Of a stretch of DNA of 64,000 bases, positions 50,484 through 59,848 are shown piece after piece (position 1 is the stretch's first letter; every line of letters starts with the position of its first letter). The DNA is from Spirosoma aerolatum (GTDB lineage Bacteria > Bacteroidota > Bacteroidia > Cytophagales > Spirosomataceae), in NCBI RefSeq assembly GCF_002056795.1, contig NZ_CP020104.1, positions 7,325,501 to 7,389,500 of the forward strand, written 5' to 3'. The translations under genes and the position numbers were made by a program. The notes beneath the pieces were generated by a model. That model made no database searches. It was not told the DNA's origin and was given only the letters and a program-made list of their open reading frames with translations.

Positions 50484-51764
50484 CTATTTACCTCCAACAA
50501 CTATCTCTTTTAGATTATTCATATCTAAATATTTCATAGAAGTTTCCATAATATCCAAAGAGGTAACAGATCGAATTTGTGAAATATACGTTGTCAGGAA
50601 ATCGGCAGGCATACCATCCAGTAAAATCACTTTGTAGCGGTCGGCAATTTCAAATGGTGTGTTGAGCGAACCAACAAATTCACCAGCCATATAATTTTTT
50701 ACAACGTCAAGTTCATCGTCTGAAACCAGCTCTGTCTGCAACGTATGAATTTCTTTTTGAATCTCGTCTAATGTCTGCTGTGTATTTTCTTTATTAACAT
50801 CGGTACCGATCATAAAATACCCATCGTGCCGGAATGACGGCATATTTGATGAAATACCATACGTAAAGCCTTTCTCTTCCCGGATATTCTTCATTAGTCG
50901 CGAGCCAAAGTAGCCTCCCAGCACTTCGTTTGTTACGAGCATTCGGAAAAAATCGGGATGGGAACGTGTAAACAGCCGACGCCCTATCCGTATGGACGAT
51001 TGTATACTATCTGGCTTTTCTGCCAGCACCACCTGCTCGGCAGACTCTGATGGTTTATCGGCAAAAGGAGGTAAACTATCCGTTCGGATAAGCGACTGGC
51101 CTAATACCTGGTTGATAAGTAGTACTTCGGTTTCTGTAGCCTGTCCAGCCAGAATGATCTGGAACGGTCGATTTTGAATGACTCGTTCATAGAATGCTAC
51201 CACCTGTTCACGACTCAACTGTTCGATAGCAGCAGGGCGCTGGCTACGCCCATACGGGTGATCGGCTCCAAACAGTTTTTCACGAAGCAGAATACCAGCC
51301 AGATAGGCGTTCTTTTCAAAATTGACCCGCAGATTTTGCAGCGTGATATTTCGTAAGTCTTCCAGCTCTTTTTGCGGGAAGGTTGGCTCATCGAGCATTT
51401 CCCGTAATAAGGGTAAAACATTCGGAAGGAACTTGGTGAGACAGTAAATGACAATACTCGCTCGATCAGGTCCACTATTCAGTTCCAGAAAGGCCCCATA
51501 TCGATCAATGTATTCACTAATTTGAGCTGATGAGCGCGCTGCTGTCCCTTCAGCAAGCATCTTTACAGAAAAAAATGCACTTCCTGGCACATGCTCATAC
51601 CAGGTTCCAGCCTCAAAAACGCACTCCAGTCGAAGGACGGGTTGCTGAACTACTGAAATTAGATGCAGCGGAATACCATTGTCCAAGCGATGCGATTGAA
51701 CTGAAGGCAAATGTACTTCATGAATAGCCTGAAAGGCAGGAGATTGTGTTCTATCGAGTGTCAT
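50484..51764 (-). CDS. M16 family protein lacking the zinc-binding HxxEH motif
   Basis: 426 residues with the two-lobed M16 (insulinase/processing peptidase) layout. Where HFLEHM-L-x-GT is expected, the sequence reads SAFFSVKMLAEGT: both His and the Glu are replaced. The second lobe has the usual R-IREEKGFTYGISSN pattern. This matches the non-catalytic partner of M16 heterodimers. The active partner is normally the adjacent gene, but the neighbours here are plsY and porV, so it may pair with a distant subunit. Confidence 0.82.
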   Translation of the reverse strand: MTLDRTQSPAFQAIHEVHLPSVQSHRLDNGIPLHLISVVQQPVLRLECVFEAGTWYEHVPGSAFFSVKMLAEGTAARSSAQISEYIDRYGAFLELNSGPDRASIVIYCLTKFLPNVLPLLREMLDEPTFPQKELEDLRNITLQNLRVNFEKNAYLAGILLREKLFGADHPYGRSQRPAAIEQLSREQVVAFYERVIQNRPFQIILAGQATETEVLLINQVLGQSLIRTDSLPPFADKPSESAEQVVLAEKPDSIQSSIRIGRRLFTRSHPDFFRMLVTNEVLGGYFGSRLMKNIREEKGFTYGISSNMPSFRHDGYFMIGTDVNKENTQQTLDEIQKEIHTLQTELVSDDELDVVKNYMAGEFVGSLNTPFEIADRYKVILLDGMPADFLTTYISQIRSVTSLDIMETSMKYLDMNNLKEIVVGGK

Positions 51765-51772
51765 ATAAAAGG

Positions 51773-51860
51773 AAAGAGTGAAAGAGGGAACGAGTGAATG
51801 AGTGAAATAAGCTTTCGTTCGCTTTTCTCACTCATTCACTCGTTCCCTCTTTCACTCTTT
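51773..51860. repeat. 33-bp perfect inverted repeat of GAGTGAAA-type words
   Basis: 51773-51805 pairs without mismatch with 51828-51860. Each arm is a run of related words (AAAGAGTGAAAGAGGGAACG and GAGTGAATGAGTGA). Covers the gap between the M16 start and the porV stop codon, which it overlaps. The longest perfect stem of its class here. Confidence 0.85.
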
Positions 51861-53052
51861 AATTTTCGTCGTTTAAGGCTTCGTCGTCACCACCGATACC
51901 AGTTCCTTTAGCGAAGTTGAAAACCAGCGAAATGCGGAATGTATCGGCCAGCGGGCTACCTTGTTTAACCGGAATCAGGTACGAAAAATCGACGCCAAAG
52001 CGCTGTTGAAGCCGAAGGCCAATACCTGTTGTTACGTATTTCCGCCCTCCTTTCTCATTCGATTCATTGAAATAGCCGACCCGTGCTGCAAACTGATCAT
52101 TGTACCAGTACTCAATCCCTGTCGACAAAGTAATTTCTTTCAATTCTTCGCTAAATCCACCCGGTGCATCAGCAAACGACCCAAAGATGGAATCGAAATA
52201 ATTTTTGTTGGCATTTACATTAACCGATGTACCATTAATGGTTTGATAGTTTGGCGTTGGGACCATCAGCTTATTGGCATCCAGTACAAAGTTAAACTTA
52301 TTGTATTGGTCGGCAAACAGGGTCAGGCAGGTTCCTAAACGAAGGTTTGTCGGAATAAAATAGCTCTGCGTACCACCGTAATTGAGTCGGCCTCCCAGGT
52401 TAGATATCATCCCACCAAATGCCCAGCCTACACCTTTACCGGTTGCGTTATCACGCGCTTCGTCATGATAATAAGCACTGATTTCGGCAGCGGCTGTAGA
52501 GCCTGGCTTCAGGCCAGGATTGCTGCTGCCTGCTGCCAGGTTAGAATTCAAATATTTTACACTAGCCGCCAATGAAAACGTTTCGGATAGTCGTTGAGAA
52601 ACAGAGGCCGTAATAGCATATTCCCGCGAGTTGAACGTTCCGGCTGCTACCCCATTGGCGGTTGTAAAATCGACCGTTCCGAGATCGAAGTAAAGCAATG
52701 ACCCCGATATAGCCGTATTTCTGCCCACTTTTGAGTAACCGCTCAGATAGGTGTAATACATATCACCGATAAGGTTCCGTAACCAGGGCGTATATGAAAG
52801 TGCTAATCCCTTACTCTCCTTGGCAAAAACCAGTTTCGATGGATTCCAGAACACCGAGTTAGCGTCAGGATCACCTAATGCAACCCCGGCATCCCCCAAC
52901 GCTCCCGAACGAGCGTCAGGCGTAAAGTTCAGAAACGGGACAGAAGAGGTTGGAACATTGAGAGGCTGGCCGTTAAGATTATTTTGAGCAGATACGACGA
53001 GAGGGGAAGAAATACAGACGCCGAGTATAACACGGAAAAAAGTGCGCTTCAT
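51859..53052 (-). CDS. porV: Type IX secretion outer-membrane protein PorV
   Basis: 397 residues from ATG 53052 (MKRTFFRVILGVCISSPLVVSAQ, a signal peptide); the 21 upstream codons are rejected. FadL-like beta-barrel: PFLNFTPDARSGALGDAGVALGDPDANSVFWNPSKLVFA is the region typical of PorV/LptO, shown here in short. PorV shuttles type IX cargo from the translocon to the attachment complex with PorU. Follows porU on the same strand, 116 bases apart. Confidence 0.93.
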   Translation of the reverse strand: MKRTFFRVILGVCISSPLVVSAQNNLNGQPLNVPTSSVPFLNFTPDARSGALGDAGVALGDPDANSVFWNPSKLVFAKESKGLALSYTPWLRNLIGDMYYTYLSGYSKVGRNTAISGSLLYFDLGTVDFTTANGVAAGTFNSREYAITASVSQRLSETFSLAASVKYLNSNLAAGSSNPGLKPGSTAAAEISAYYHDEARDNATGKGVGWAFGGMISNLGGRLNYGGTQSYFIPTNLRLGTCLTLFADQYNKFNFVLDANKLMVPTPNYQTINGTSVNVNANKNYFDSIFGSFADAPGGFSEELKEITLSTGIEYWYNDQFAARVGYFNESNEKGGRKYVTTGIGLRLQQRFGVDFSYLIPVKQGSPLADTFRISLVFNFAKGTGIGGDDEALNDEN

Positions 53053-53168
53053 ACAAAGAGTGTTGGTCAACGACAGCCACTGATTGTGGTAAATGCGATA
53101 GGGCTGTGCGGTCAAAATTACAATGAATCCTTGGATTAGAAAAAATGCGTGATTTTAAGTGCGTTAAT

Positions 53169-56100
53169 TCATTTCGTTATTACAATTCGACTGGTACCAA
53201 TGGCCGTTGTTTCATCTACCGCTGAGCGAATGTCAAGCCTGACGATATATAATCCATTTGGCATCAACTGACCGGCATCTGTCCGACCGTTCCATGATCC
53301 CACGTTTAAAGCGGCCTCACAGTTTGTACACTGCCCTGTTTTCTGGCTCAGCAACCGACTGGAAAGGTCGTATATACTCAGCACCCAATCCAATGGTTCA
53401 CCTGACCTATTTAGCTCGGCCGTTAATGTTGCCAGTTCAGTCATCGGGTTTGGACTCACCCGAAACGCTCGCAAAGCTAATCCAGGACGGTCAGAAACTA
53501 TTATGGTCAACGTGCCCTCACTTGAATTATTGTTAATATCCCAGGCTTTAACCCGAACTGTATATTTACCGGCCGACAAACTGCGGAATGTATAGCGTGC
53601 TTCACCCTGTCGACCATCTGCACTGTTTGCCACATAATTGTCGTTCAAAATAACCGCTGGCTGCGATGCCAATTGTGCCGTTAGCTCATGTCCCAAACCC
53701 GACCGGGCAATATTTATTCCCCGATTATCTTTAAGCAGTATACGTAGGGTTACGTCTGGGCCAGCAATACGTACACGTTCACCATCCGGTGTTCCACCAA
53801 CCACAGCAAGCGTCATCGAGGGTGGTTGCGTATCGATACTATCAGCAAATACACTGCCACCGATGCGCAGACTATCATAACTTCCGACCGCATCAAGCAG
53901 GCTATCAGTTCGAATGGCGTAGATATACAGTTTTCCTTTCCCAACCGTATAGTCAATATCTTTGGGTATAGTAAAGCGGGCAGTAAACTGGCCTTGTTGA
54001 ACGGGGATTTGCCCTGTAAAAATTGGATTGCTAAAGGCTTGGTACGTCATTTTGGGAGCGCCAACTTCAGATCCAAGTGTAGTGTGAGTGGCCGCTTTAT
54101 CGTACAACGATAGGCGGACGGAGCCTGTAAACGTAGTCATTCGCTGGCCCGCCTGCTGAATTTGCCCCGTTAGCTCAACCGTTTGTAAGGCATGAAGTGT
54201 ATCAATTCGGTTTGCCGAAATAGCCTTACCATTTACCTGCGTGAGTACAGCCTGAGCCTGCGGATAGGCTAGTCGCATGGAGGGATCGCCCAGCAATGCA
54301 AAATTCCGATTGACCGGCCCCGTCAAACTATTATTCTTCGTTAGCTCCATCACATCGCCAAGCCGGGGCATCTGGCCATTGATGGGCGTAAAAACGGCAT
54401 TGTAGAAGGCTTCGTTCAGCAGCAGATTCGTATTGGCATACACAGGCCGCGTTGTTGTCAGCAACCCAATTCCGCCACCCGTCCGGCTTAATAGAGTTAA
54501 TTCGGCACCCGAGGTAACACTTGGATCATCGTATCGCCCAAACTGACAGGTAGCTGTAACAAATAACGGCAAGCGACTATTTCGCCATGCAAGAATATCC
54601 TGAAGCGTTACGATCTGCTCATCGGCCAAGCCTACAACTCCCCCATGCCCGCTATAGTTGATAATCAATCGTCCATCCGTAACGGCCTGATCGATAACCT
54701 GATTTACCAGTGGAGCTTTCTGTCCACCGGATGTATTTTCCTGCACAAAATCATCTAAAAATATTCGTTCGGGGCGGTAGGCTGGGGACGTTCTCTCTAC
54801 GATTTTAGCCATTTGATCGGCATCCTGCTGATGAATATTATAGTCGCCATCGTCGGCTACGAACATTACTTTTGTTTGCCAATCGCCCGTGATGGACGGG
54901 TCTGAGCCATAACGAATGAGCTTATCAACAACTGTTTGAGCTTCATCTACAGATTTTACAGGAAGACGACCTACGCCAATATCCATCCGATAATCACCCT
55001 GATCGTTCTCGGGCCATTCACCCTCATTGACATCCATAAAGCCGAAATAATCGTCGGATGAATAGCTTAATACCGGATGAAGCGATTCACGACTTTCATA
55101 CACTGGCACCATATTGGCCAACTGCGACGCACTAACCTGGCCAGCTATGTTCCGATAATCGTAGGTAGCATCACCAAAAAGTAGTAAGTAGCGGAGTTTA
55201 GTAGGTTGTTTCTGGTAGAAGTAGCGGGCCATATCCCGAATGGCCGTAGGATCGGGTAAACCAGACCCAAATTCGTTATACACCTGCTGTGTCGTTACAA
55301 CAATCACCGACAACTGATCATGATCACGTCGAAATTGGGCCAATCGATCAGCCTGCGTTTTCCAGGATGCTGGCGTCACAATGAGCAAATCGGGGGTATC
55401 CTGGCTACGTAGATCCTGATTGGCAACCACTGTCAATAAAGCAGGTGAAAGCAGTTGAGTATCCGTAAAAAGAAAATAATCACTTCGTTTGGTGGCTCCC
55501 CAACCCGCTTCCTGACTAGCCGACAACTCATATGCCTGCGATACGGGAAACAGCGTATTAGTAATATCCCAGATACGCAGACTACTACTGGCCTGCCTGA
55601 CTTTGTACTGCCCAGCGGGAGATCGACGCACCCACGTTGGCCGATCAAATTGCCGTAATTCCCGTTGGGTTTGTACGCCCAGATAATTCAAATAGCCCTG
55701 TGCCGAATACAAGCCATTTTTTCGGAAGGTTACTGCCAATCGAATAGGACTGTCTCCTGTGGTAAGTCTGGTCAGAAAGGTATCGGTTCGTGCGATTCCC
55801 TGATAATCATACTCATACCCTGAAATCGAAGCCATTGGCATTGTTCCAACCTGTTGATCGTTTAGTTGCACCCGAAATTGCGTAGCCACGGTAGCTCCAG
55901 CCACTACTGAAGCTGTCAGCCGGATAGATGTGTTGGCCATAAGGCCCGGCACATCAAACGAAACGACCTTTGTTGTATCGGTAGTGAGATATTCACCCAA
56001 CCACTCACGTCCTGAACGAACAGCAGGCACCTTTGCCATATCCTGCTCGTGAAATTGATAATCGTTGAACGTAGTTACAGTAGATGCCCCTCCTACCGCC

Positions 56101-56591
56101 CCTGCCGGTCGCTCAGTAATTCGCAGTCCAGCAGAAGTACCAATTGTCAGAAAATAAAAGGTAGTGTCGGAATAGGGATTGATTTGATGTGTAAATCGCT
56201 GGCTTACTGAATCGTACCGAACTACATGTGGACTTTGCCCGAAAAAAAGTACTGCATCTTCCGCATCGAACCGTCCATCAGCCTCCCCGATTACCTGAAT
56301 TGCATTTTCAGTAAGATCAGTGGGTCTGGTTATAGCATTCGATTGCGGTAGAACAGCCCCTCCATTCCCATATAATCGCAACTTTCGGGGGTCGGCCGTC
56401 GAAAAGGCAGGATTAATCTTCGTTAGTTGCGACTGGCTTAGTCGATAAACGCCCGACTCAGTGACTGCAATCTTTACCCAAATACCCTCCCGTAATACCG
56501 ATTGCGACTGGGCTTTATAATGAATAATGGATAATGTAAAATGAATAATGAGTATGGATAGCCAATACACCCATCGAAGCTGGCGCTGCAT
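53169..56591 (-). CDS. porU: Type IX secretion sortase PorU
   Basis: 1140 residues from ATG 56591. C25 gingipain-like peptidase that removes cargo C-terminal signals and attaches them to lipopolysaccharide. Catalytic His in NYSGHGGVVGL (about 649) and Cys in TATCQFGRYDD (about 682). Large N-terminal beta region before it and an Ig-like plus C-terminal signal region at the end (SPNPMTELATL, LMPNGLYIVRLDI). The signal peptide LSILIIHFTLSIIHY is written by the arm of an inverted repeat (see 56519). An earlier ATG at 56627 lies inside the other arm and is less likely. SprT-like gene upstream, porV downstream. Confidence 0.93.
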   Translation of the reverse strand: MQRQLRWVYWLSILIIHFTLSIIHYKAQSQSVLREGIWVKIAVTESGVYRLSQSQLTKINPAFSTADPRKLRLYGNGGAVLPQSNAITRPTDLTENAIQVIGEADGRFDAEDAVLFFGQSPHVVRYDSVSQRFTHQINPYSDTTFYFLTIGTSAGLRITERPAGAVGGASTVTTFNDYQFHEQDMAKVPAVRSGREWLGEYLTTDTTKVVSFDVPGLMANTSIRLTASVVAGATVATQFRVQLNDQQVGTMPMASISGYEYDYQGIARTDTFLTRLTTGDSPIRLAVTFRKNGLYSAQGYLNYLGVQTQRELRQFDRPTWVRRSPAGQYKVRQASSSLRIWDITNTLFPVSQAYELSASQEAGWGATKRSDYFLFTDTQLLSPALLTVVANQDLRSQDTPDLLIVTPASWKTQADRLAQFRRDHDQLSVIVVTTQQVYNEFGSGLPDPTAIRDMARYFYQKQPTKLRYLLLFGDATYDYRNIAGQVSASQLANMVPVYESRESLHPVLSYSSDDYFGFMDVNEGEWPENDQGDYRMDIGVGRLPVKSVDEAQTVVDKLIRYGSDPSITGDWQTKVMFVADDGDYNIHQQDADQMAKIVERTSPAYRPERIFLDDFVQENTSGGQKAPLVNQVIDQAVTDGRLIINYSGHGGVVGLADEQIVTLQDILAWRNSRLPLFVTATCQFGRYDDPSVTSGAELTLLSRTGGGIGLLTTTRPVYANTNLLLNEAFYNAVFTPINGQMPRLGDVMELTKNNSLTGPVNRNFALLGDPSMRLAYPQAQAVLTQVNGKAISANRIDTLHALQTVELTGQIQQAGQRMTTFTGSVRLSLYDKAATHTTLGSEVGAPKMTYQAFSNPIFTGQIPVQQGQFTARFTIPKDIDYTVGKGKLYIYAIRTDSLLDAVGSYDSLRIGGSVFADSIDTQPPSMTLAVVGGTPDGERVRIAGPDVTLRILLKDNRGINIARSGLGHELTAQLASQPAVILNDNYVANSADGRQGEARYTFRSLSAGKYTVRVKAWDINNNSSEGTLTIIVSDRPGLALRAFRVSPNPMTELATLTAELNRSGEPLDWVLSIYDLSSRLLSQKTGQCTNCEAALNVGSWNGRTDAGQLMPNGLYIVRLDIRSAVDETTAIGTSRIVITK

Positions 56592-56634
56592 AGGTTCATT
56601 ACTCATTATACATTGTTCATTATTCATTTTACAT
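56519..56634. repeat. Inverted AATGAATAATG arms running into the porU signal peptide
   Basis: Left arm 56519-56558 (AATGAATAATGGATAATGTA-like words) lies inside the porU coding sequence and encodes its hydrophobic signal core. Right arm 56595-56634 (CATTGTTCATTATTCATTTT-like) covers the 5' end upstream of porU and touches the SprT stop codon. The porU start codon sits in the loop. Confidence 0.7.
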
Positions 56635-57257
56635 CAATTCACTTCAACCCATGCATGGGCCAGAATGGCGTAGGATTTACCGGATGCGATCTCTTTACAA
56701 ACGACACGAGTACGTCGTAACGTACCTCGGACATAGGTCTTTTGTGCCAATCGAAATGAGTTTCCTTCTGATACATCCCGAAGCAACACCCGGTTAGCGG
56801 GCAAAGCCTCGTTTATCGGTTTATCGAATTGACGCAAGGCCAGCATAAGATGCGGATTCGTATAGGTCGTAGCGCCTGGATTCGACATGTATTGCTTCAG
56901 CGGCTCCAATACAATTGGGGGGAAGATGGTTTCTGTAAGTAAAGGATGCATCAATCGCTGAAAAGCCGTTTGCCAAGCTCGTCCGTGTGGTTTTACCCGT
57001 CTGATTCTTCGCTGCAAACAATATTGATGATGGACATCGGCATGAGCTACTTCATGCACATACGTAATCAGAAACGCATACGGATTTAGATTCGTATTGA
57101 CCGTGATTTGCGTTTGATTGTGGGGTAGAACCCGAAAATCGCCTAGCCGCGTTCGACGAGGTTTTACTATTCGAAAACCGAATTGGTACGATTGCCAGAG
57201 TTGGTGGCAGTACTCGACAGCTCCCGATGGCACATAGGTGGAAAATACGTCCGTCAA
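56634..57257 (-). CDS. SprT-like zinc metalloprotease
   Basis: 207 residues. HExxH in TYVHEVAHADVHHQY with the SprT-like context (LNPYAFLITYVHEVAHA). Preceded by a compact N-terminal domain (PSGAVEYCHQLWQSYQFGFRIV) and followed by a C-terminal beta/zinc-ribbon-like part (ALPANRVLLRDVSEGNSFRL, LRRTRVVCKEIASGKSY) without a clear Cys4 cluster. Cytosolic; related to Spartan-type proteases, activity unproven. Upstream of porU on the same strand. Confidence 0.85.
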   Translation of the reverse strand: MTDVFSTYVPSGAVEYCHQLWQSYQFGFRIVKPRRTRLGDFRVLPHNQTQITVNTNLNPYAFLITYVHEVAHADVHHQYCLQRRIRRVKPHGRAWQTAFQRLMHPLLTETIFPPIVLEPLKQYMSNPGATTYTNPHLMLALRQFDKPINEALPANRVLLRDVSEGNSFRLAQKTYVRGTLRRTRVVCKEIASGKSYAILAHAWVEVN

Positions 57258-57264
57258 GGTATAA

Positions 57265-57298
57265 AAAACAAAAAAGCCTTATAAAAATAAGGCTTTTT
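57265..57298 (-). terminator. Terminator of the small lipoprotein gene
   Basis: AAAAAGCCTTAT (57271-57282) pairs with ATAAGGCTTTTT (57287-57298). On the minus strand the hairpin is followed by a T-rich run, 22 bases after the lipoprotein stop codon. Confidence 0.85.
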
Positions 57299-57319
57299 CG
57301 CATGCTGTGGAGAAGAAAC

Positions 57320-57511
57320 TTATTTCTTCGTAGTGTCAGCAGCAGCTGAGTCCGTAGCCATCGTAGAAGCCGAATCCGTAGCCATCGTGGTGGTGTCGGT
57401 CGACATCGTAGCGGTCGAATCAGTGGTGGTTTCTTCCGTCTTAGGTTTGCTTTGGCAAGCAGCGAAGGTCAGCATGCTGCCAACGAACAATAGAGCGAAT
57501 ACTTTTTTCAT
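57320..57511 (-). CDS. Small Ser/Thr/Asp-rich lipoprotein
   Basis: 63 residues. Lipoprotein signal MKKVFALLFVGSMLTFAAC with Cys19. The mature 45 residues are a low-complexity run of Thr, Ser, Asp, Ala and Met with repeated MATDSA and MSTDTT units, ending in Lys-Lys. No fold expected; likely surface-exposed or a periplasmic spacer. Own promoter and own terminator, so it is a real single-gene unit. The internal repeats make its length likely to vary between strains. Confidence 0.8.
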   Translation of the reverse strand: MKKVFALLFVGSMLTFAACQSKPKTEETTTDSTATMSTDTTTMATDSASTMATDSAAADTTKK

Positions 57512-57544
57512 TTGACTGAAAATGCTATTTTAGGTTTCCGGTGG

Positions 57545-57574
57545 CAAATATAGTTTTTTTACAGTAAATCCAAT
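57545..57574 (-). promoter_or_regulatory. Promoter of the small lipoprotein gene
   Basis: On the minus strand -33 ATTG (57571-57574), 18-base spacer and -7 TATATTTG (57545-57552), about 33 bases before the start codon. Confidence 0.65.
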
Positions 57575-57655
57575 ATGCCTCTCAATAAATTTATGATAAT
57601 CTGGACTTTGTACCCAAAAAGTTATATTCGGAATTGAATTTATCAGAGATACCGC

Positions 57656-58168
57656 TTAAAGCTGTTCTTCTTTTTCCTTCGATGATCGCGACCGAATCTT
57701 GTCGTACATACCCGTACTGCGGAACGTCAGGAGCTTATGCCCAAAATAATTAGCCAGGAAGCTCATACCCATACCTACTACATGCGACCCCGTTTCACGC
57801 CATATTTTTTGGCCCGGGTCTGGCAATAGAGGGGTAGCAATCCAATCCAACACATATTTAGAGACATATACTTGTACGAAAAGCGCCAATAAGGCAATGG
57901 CTAAAAACTTGATTGCTTCCCGTCCTGTGTTACCTGTTTTCCCTGCCGAAAATGCATATTTCTTCGTCGGAATAAAGGTCAATACTGTAGCCGTCAGATA
58001 CCCGCAGAAAACACTTACGTCAAAATCAAAGAATTGCCGATAGAAAATCCGACTGATGAAATTAATTGACGCACCCAGCAAAGCCGTCAGAAAGAACGAG
58101 AAAAAGTCCTTATATTCTTTAGGTTTTGGCTGTTCGATGCTGCTCACGTTCACAAGTTGACCGGACAA
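57656..58168 (-). CDS. GtrA family membrane protein
   Basis: Up to 170 residues with four membrane helices, the GtrA layout: FFSFFLTALLGASINFISR, VFCGYLTATVLTFIPTKKYAF, ALLALFVQVYVSKYVL, VVGMGMSFLANYFGHKLLTF. GtrA-type proteins are thought to help move polyprenyl-linked sugars across the membrane. The start is uncertain: TTG at 58168, or GTG at 58153 or 58147; no ATG fits. Lies upstream of nuoN on the same strand, 192 bases away through a gap with no clear feature. Confidence 0.85.
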   Translation of the reverse strand: MSGQLVNVSSIEQPKPKEYKDFFSFFLTALLGASINFISRIFYRQFFDFDVSVFCGYLTATVLTFIPTKKYAFSAGKTGNTGREAIKFLAIALLALFVQVYVSKYVLDWIATPLLPDPGQKIWRETGSHVVGMGMSFLANYFGHKLLTFRSTGMYDKIRSRSSKEKEEQL

Positions 58169-58360
58169 AGTATACTGAATTAGCTAGAATTAATTCGTTA
58201 TCAAACCCAAAAATACTAACTCAAATGCTAACGTGTATGTTCTGGCGATAGGTTACTTAGGCTACGGTCATTCAATAAATATAAAAATTATGACTAGTTC
58301 TGGGACAGTGACAAATCCCATACCTTCAAAAATGTTGTTATTGCTTCCTCAACTAGGTAC

Positions 58361-59839
58361 TTAAAATAGGCCTTCCAGCAAACCCGGAGCAATACCCAGT
58401 CCTAATGTCAAAATAGTAGCGGCTACCAGTACATATCGATAAAAAGGAGCGACCTGGATAGGATCATTTCCTCCATCCCGGAAATACATCGCAATGATTA
58501 CCCGGAAATAATAGTAAATACCAACCGCCGACATCAATACAGCTACAACCAATAGCCAGATTTGTCCTCGCTCTACAGCTGTTGAAAACATATAGAATTT
58601 CCCCCAGAAGCCAGCAGTCAATGGGATTCCGGCCAGCGAAAGCATTGAAACGGTCATGGCTAGTCCTAACAGCGGGTTTTGGCGTGCTAACCCATTGAAC
58701 GAATCAAAATTTTCAGTAGCCACCCCTTCGCTGGTAATCGTCTGTGTACTTCTTTGCTGGGCAACCAGAAGCAATACGCCAAACGCAGCAATGGTGGCAA
58801 CGGAATAAGCCAGCGAATAAAAGACAATAGCCTGTTTTGTATTCGTCCCTAATGAGGCCAGCCCTATCAGTAGATAACCCGCATGTGAGATGCTGGAGTA
58901 AGCCATCATCCGTTTAAAGCTATTCTGATAAACAGCGGTGATGTTGCCAGCAACCAGCGTAATGGCCGTGATAATGGCTAGAATCGTCCACCAGAAGGTA
59001 TAAACTCCGCCAAATGAAAATGATAATAGCCGAAACAGGGCAGCAAAACCCGCTGTTTTTACTACCGTCGACATGAAAGCGGTGAAAATGGTAGGAGCAC
59101 CATCGTAAACATCGGGAGTCCAGAAATGAAAGGGTGCCGCCGATACTTTGAATAACAGCCCAATCAGGAGCATCAACAGGCCAACATATAGCAATAATGA
59201 AAGGCCTACCTGTGGATGAGCCGCATACGACGCAATGCCTGCGATGGTAAACGAACCAGTAGCACCATACAGCAATGCCATTCCGAACAACATAATACCG
59301 GTTGCAAAGGACCCCATCAGAAAATACTTCATGGCCGCTTCGTTCGAACGCAGGTTCCGTTTATCACTCCCAGTCAGAACGTACATGGATATGGACAGGA
59401 TTTCGACCCCAACGAAAAGCATGATCAGGTTCTCAAATCCTACCATCATAATGGCACCTACCAACGAAAATAAAATAATAGCATAATATTCAGCGGGTTG
59501 TGCCGATTCGTCGTTCAGAAAATTGCTCGACAACGCTACGACCATAAAGGCCGATAGAAGTATGATGGCCGTAAAAACCATCGCCAGGTTATTGGTGCGC
59601 AGCATGTCGTTAAAATACAGATAGGACTTATTCCAGTCTATGAAATTAACGGCCAGTGCAACAACCAGAAACAATAAGGTGGCGGGCAGTAGTATGGCTC
59701 TCGACTTCATAAAGCCTAGAAACAACAACCCAATACCAAAAACCGATAACAAAACGATGGGAAGCATACCTTCAGTAATTAGTCGATAATCAATGGTTGT
59801 TGGCAAGAAGGCTAGCCACTCTATGGCTACTACTACCAA
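58361..59839 (-). CDS. nuoN: NADH-quinone oxidoreductase subunit N
   Basis: 492 residues, about 14 membrane helices. Proton-pumping antiporter-like subunit of complex I. SYMLTGSDKRNLRSNEAAMKYF, the KVSAAPFHFWTPDVYDGAP signature and KRMMAYSSISHAGYLLIG are present. Nine bases separate it from nuoM. Start appears to be TTG at 59839. Last gene of the nuoK-L-M-N run. Confidence 0.95.
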   Translation of the reverse strand: MVVVAIEWLAFLPTTIDYRLITEGMLPIVLLSVFGIGLLFLGFMKSRAILLPATLLFLVVALAVNFIDWNKSYLYFNDMLRTNNLAMVFTAIILLSAFMVVALSSNFLNDESAQPAEYYAIILFSLVGAIMMVGFENLIMLFVGVEILSISMYVLTGSDKRNLRSNEAAMKYFLMGSFATGIMLFGMALLYGATGSFTIAGIASYAAHPQVGLSLLLYVGLLMLLIGLLFKVSAAPFHFWTPDVYDGAPTIFTAFMSTVVKTAGFAALFRLLSFSFGGVYTFWWTILAIITAITLVAGNITAVYQNSFKRMMAYSSISHAGYLLIGLASLGTNTKQAIVFYSLAYSVATIAAFGVLLLVAQQRSTQTITSEGVATENFDSFNGLARQNPLLGLAMTVSMLSLAGIPLTAGFWGKFYMFSTAVERGQIWLLVVAVLMSAVGIYYYFRVIIAMYFRDGGNDPIQVAPFYRYVLVAATILTLGLGIAPGLLEGLF

Positions 59840-59848
59840 CAGACCGCT

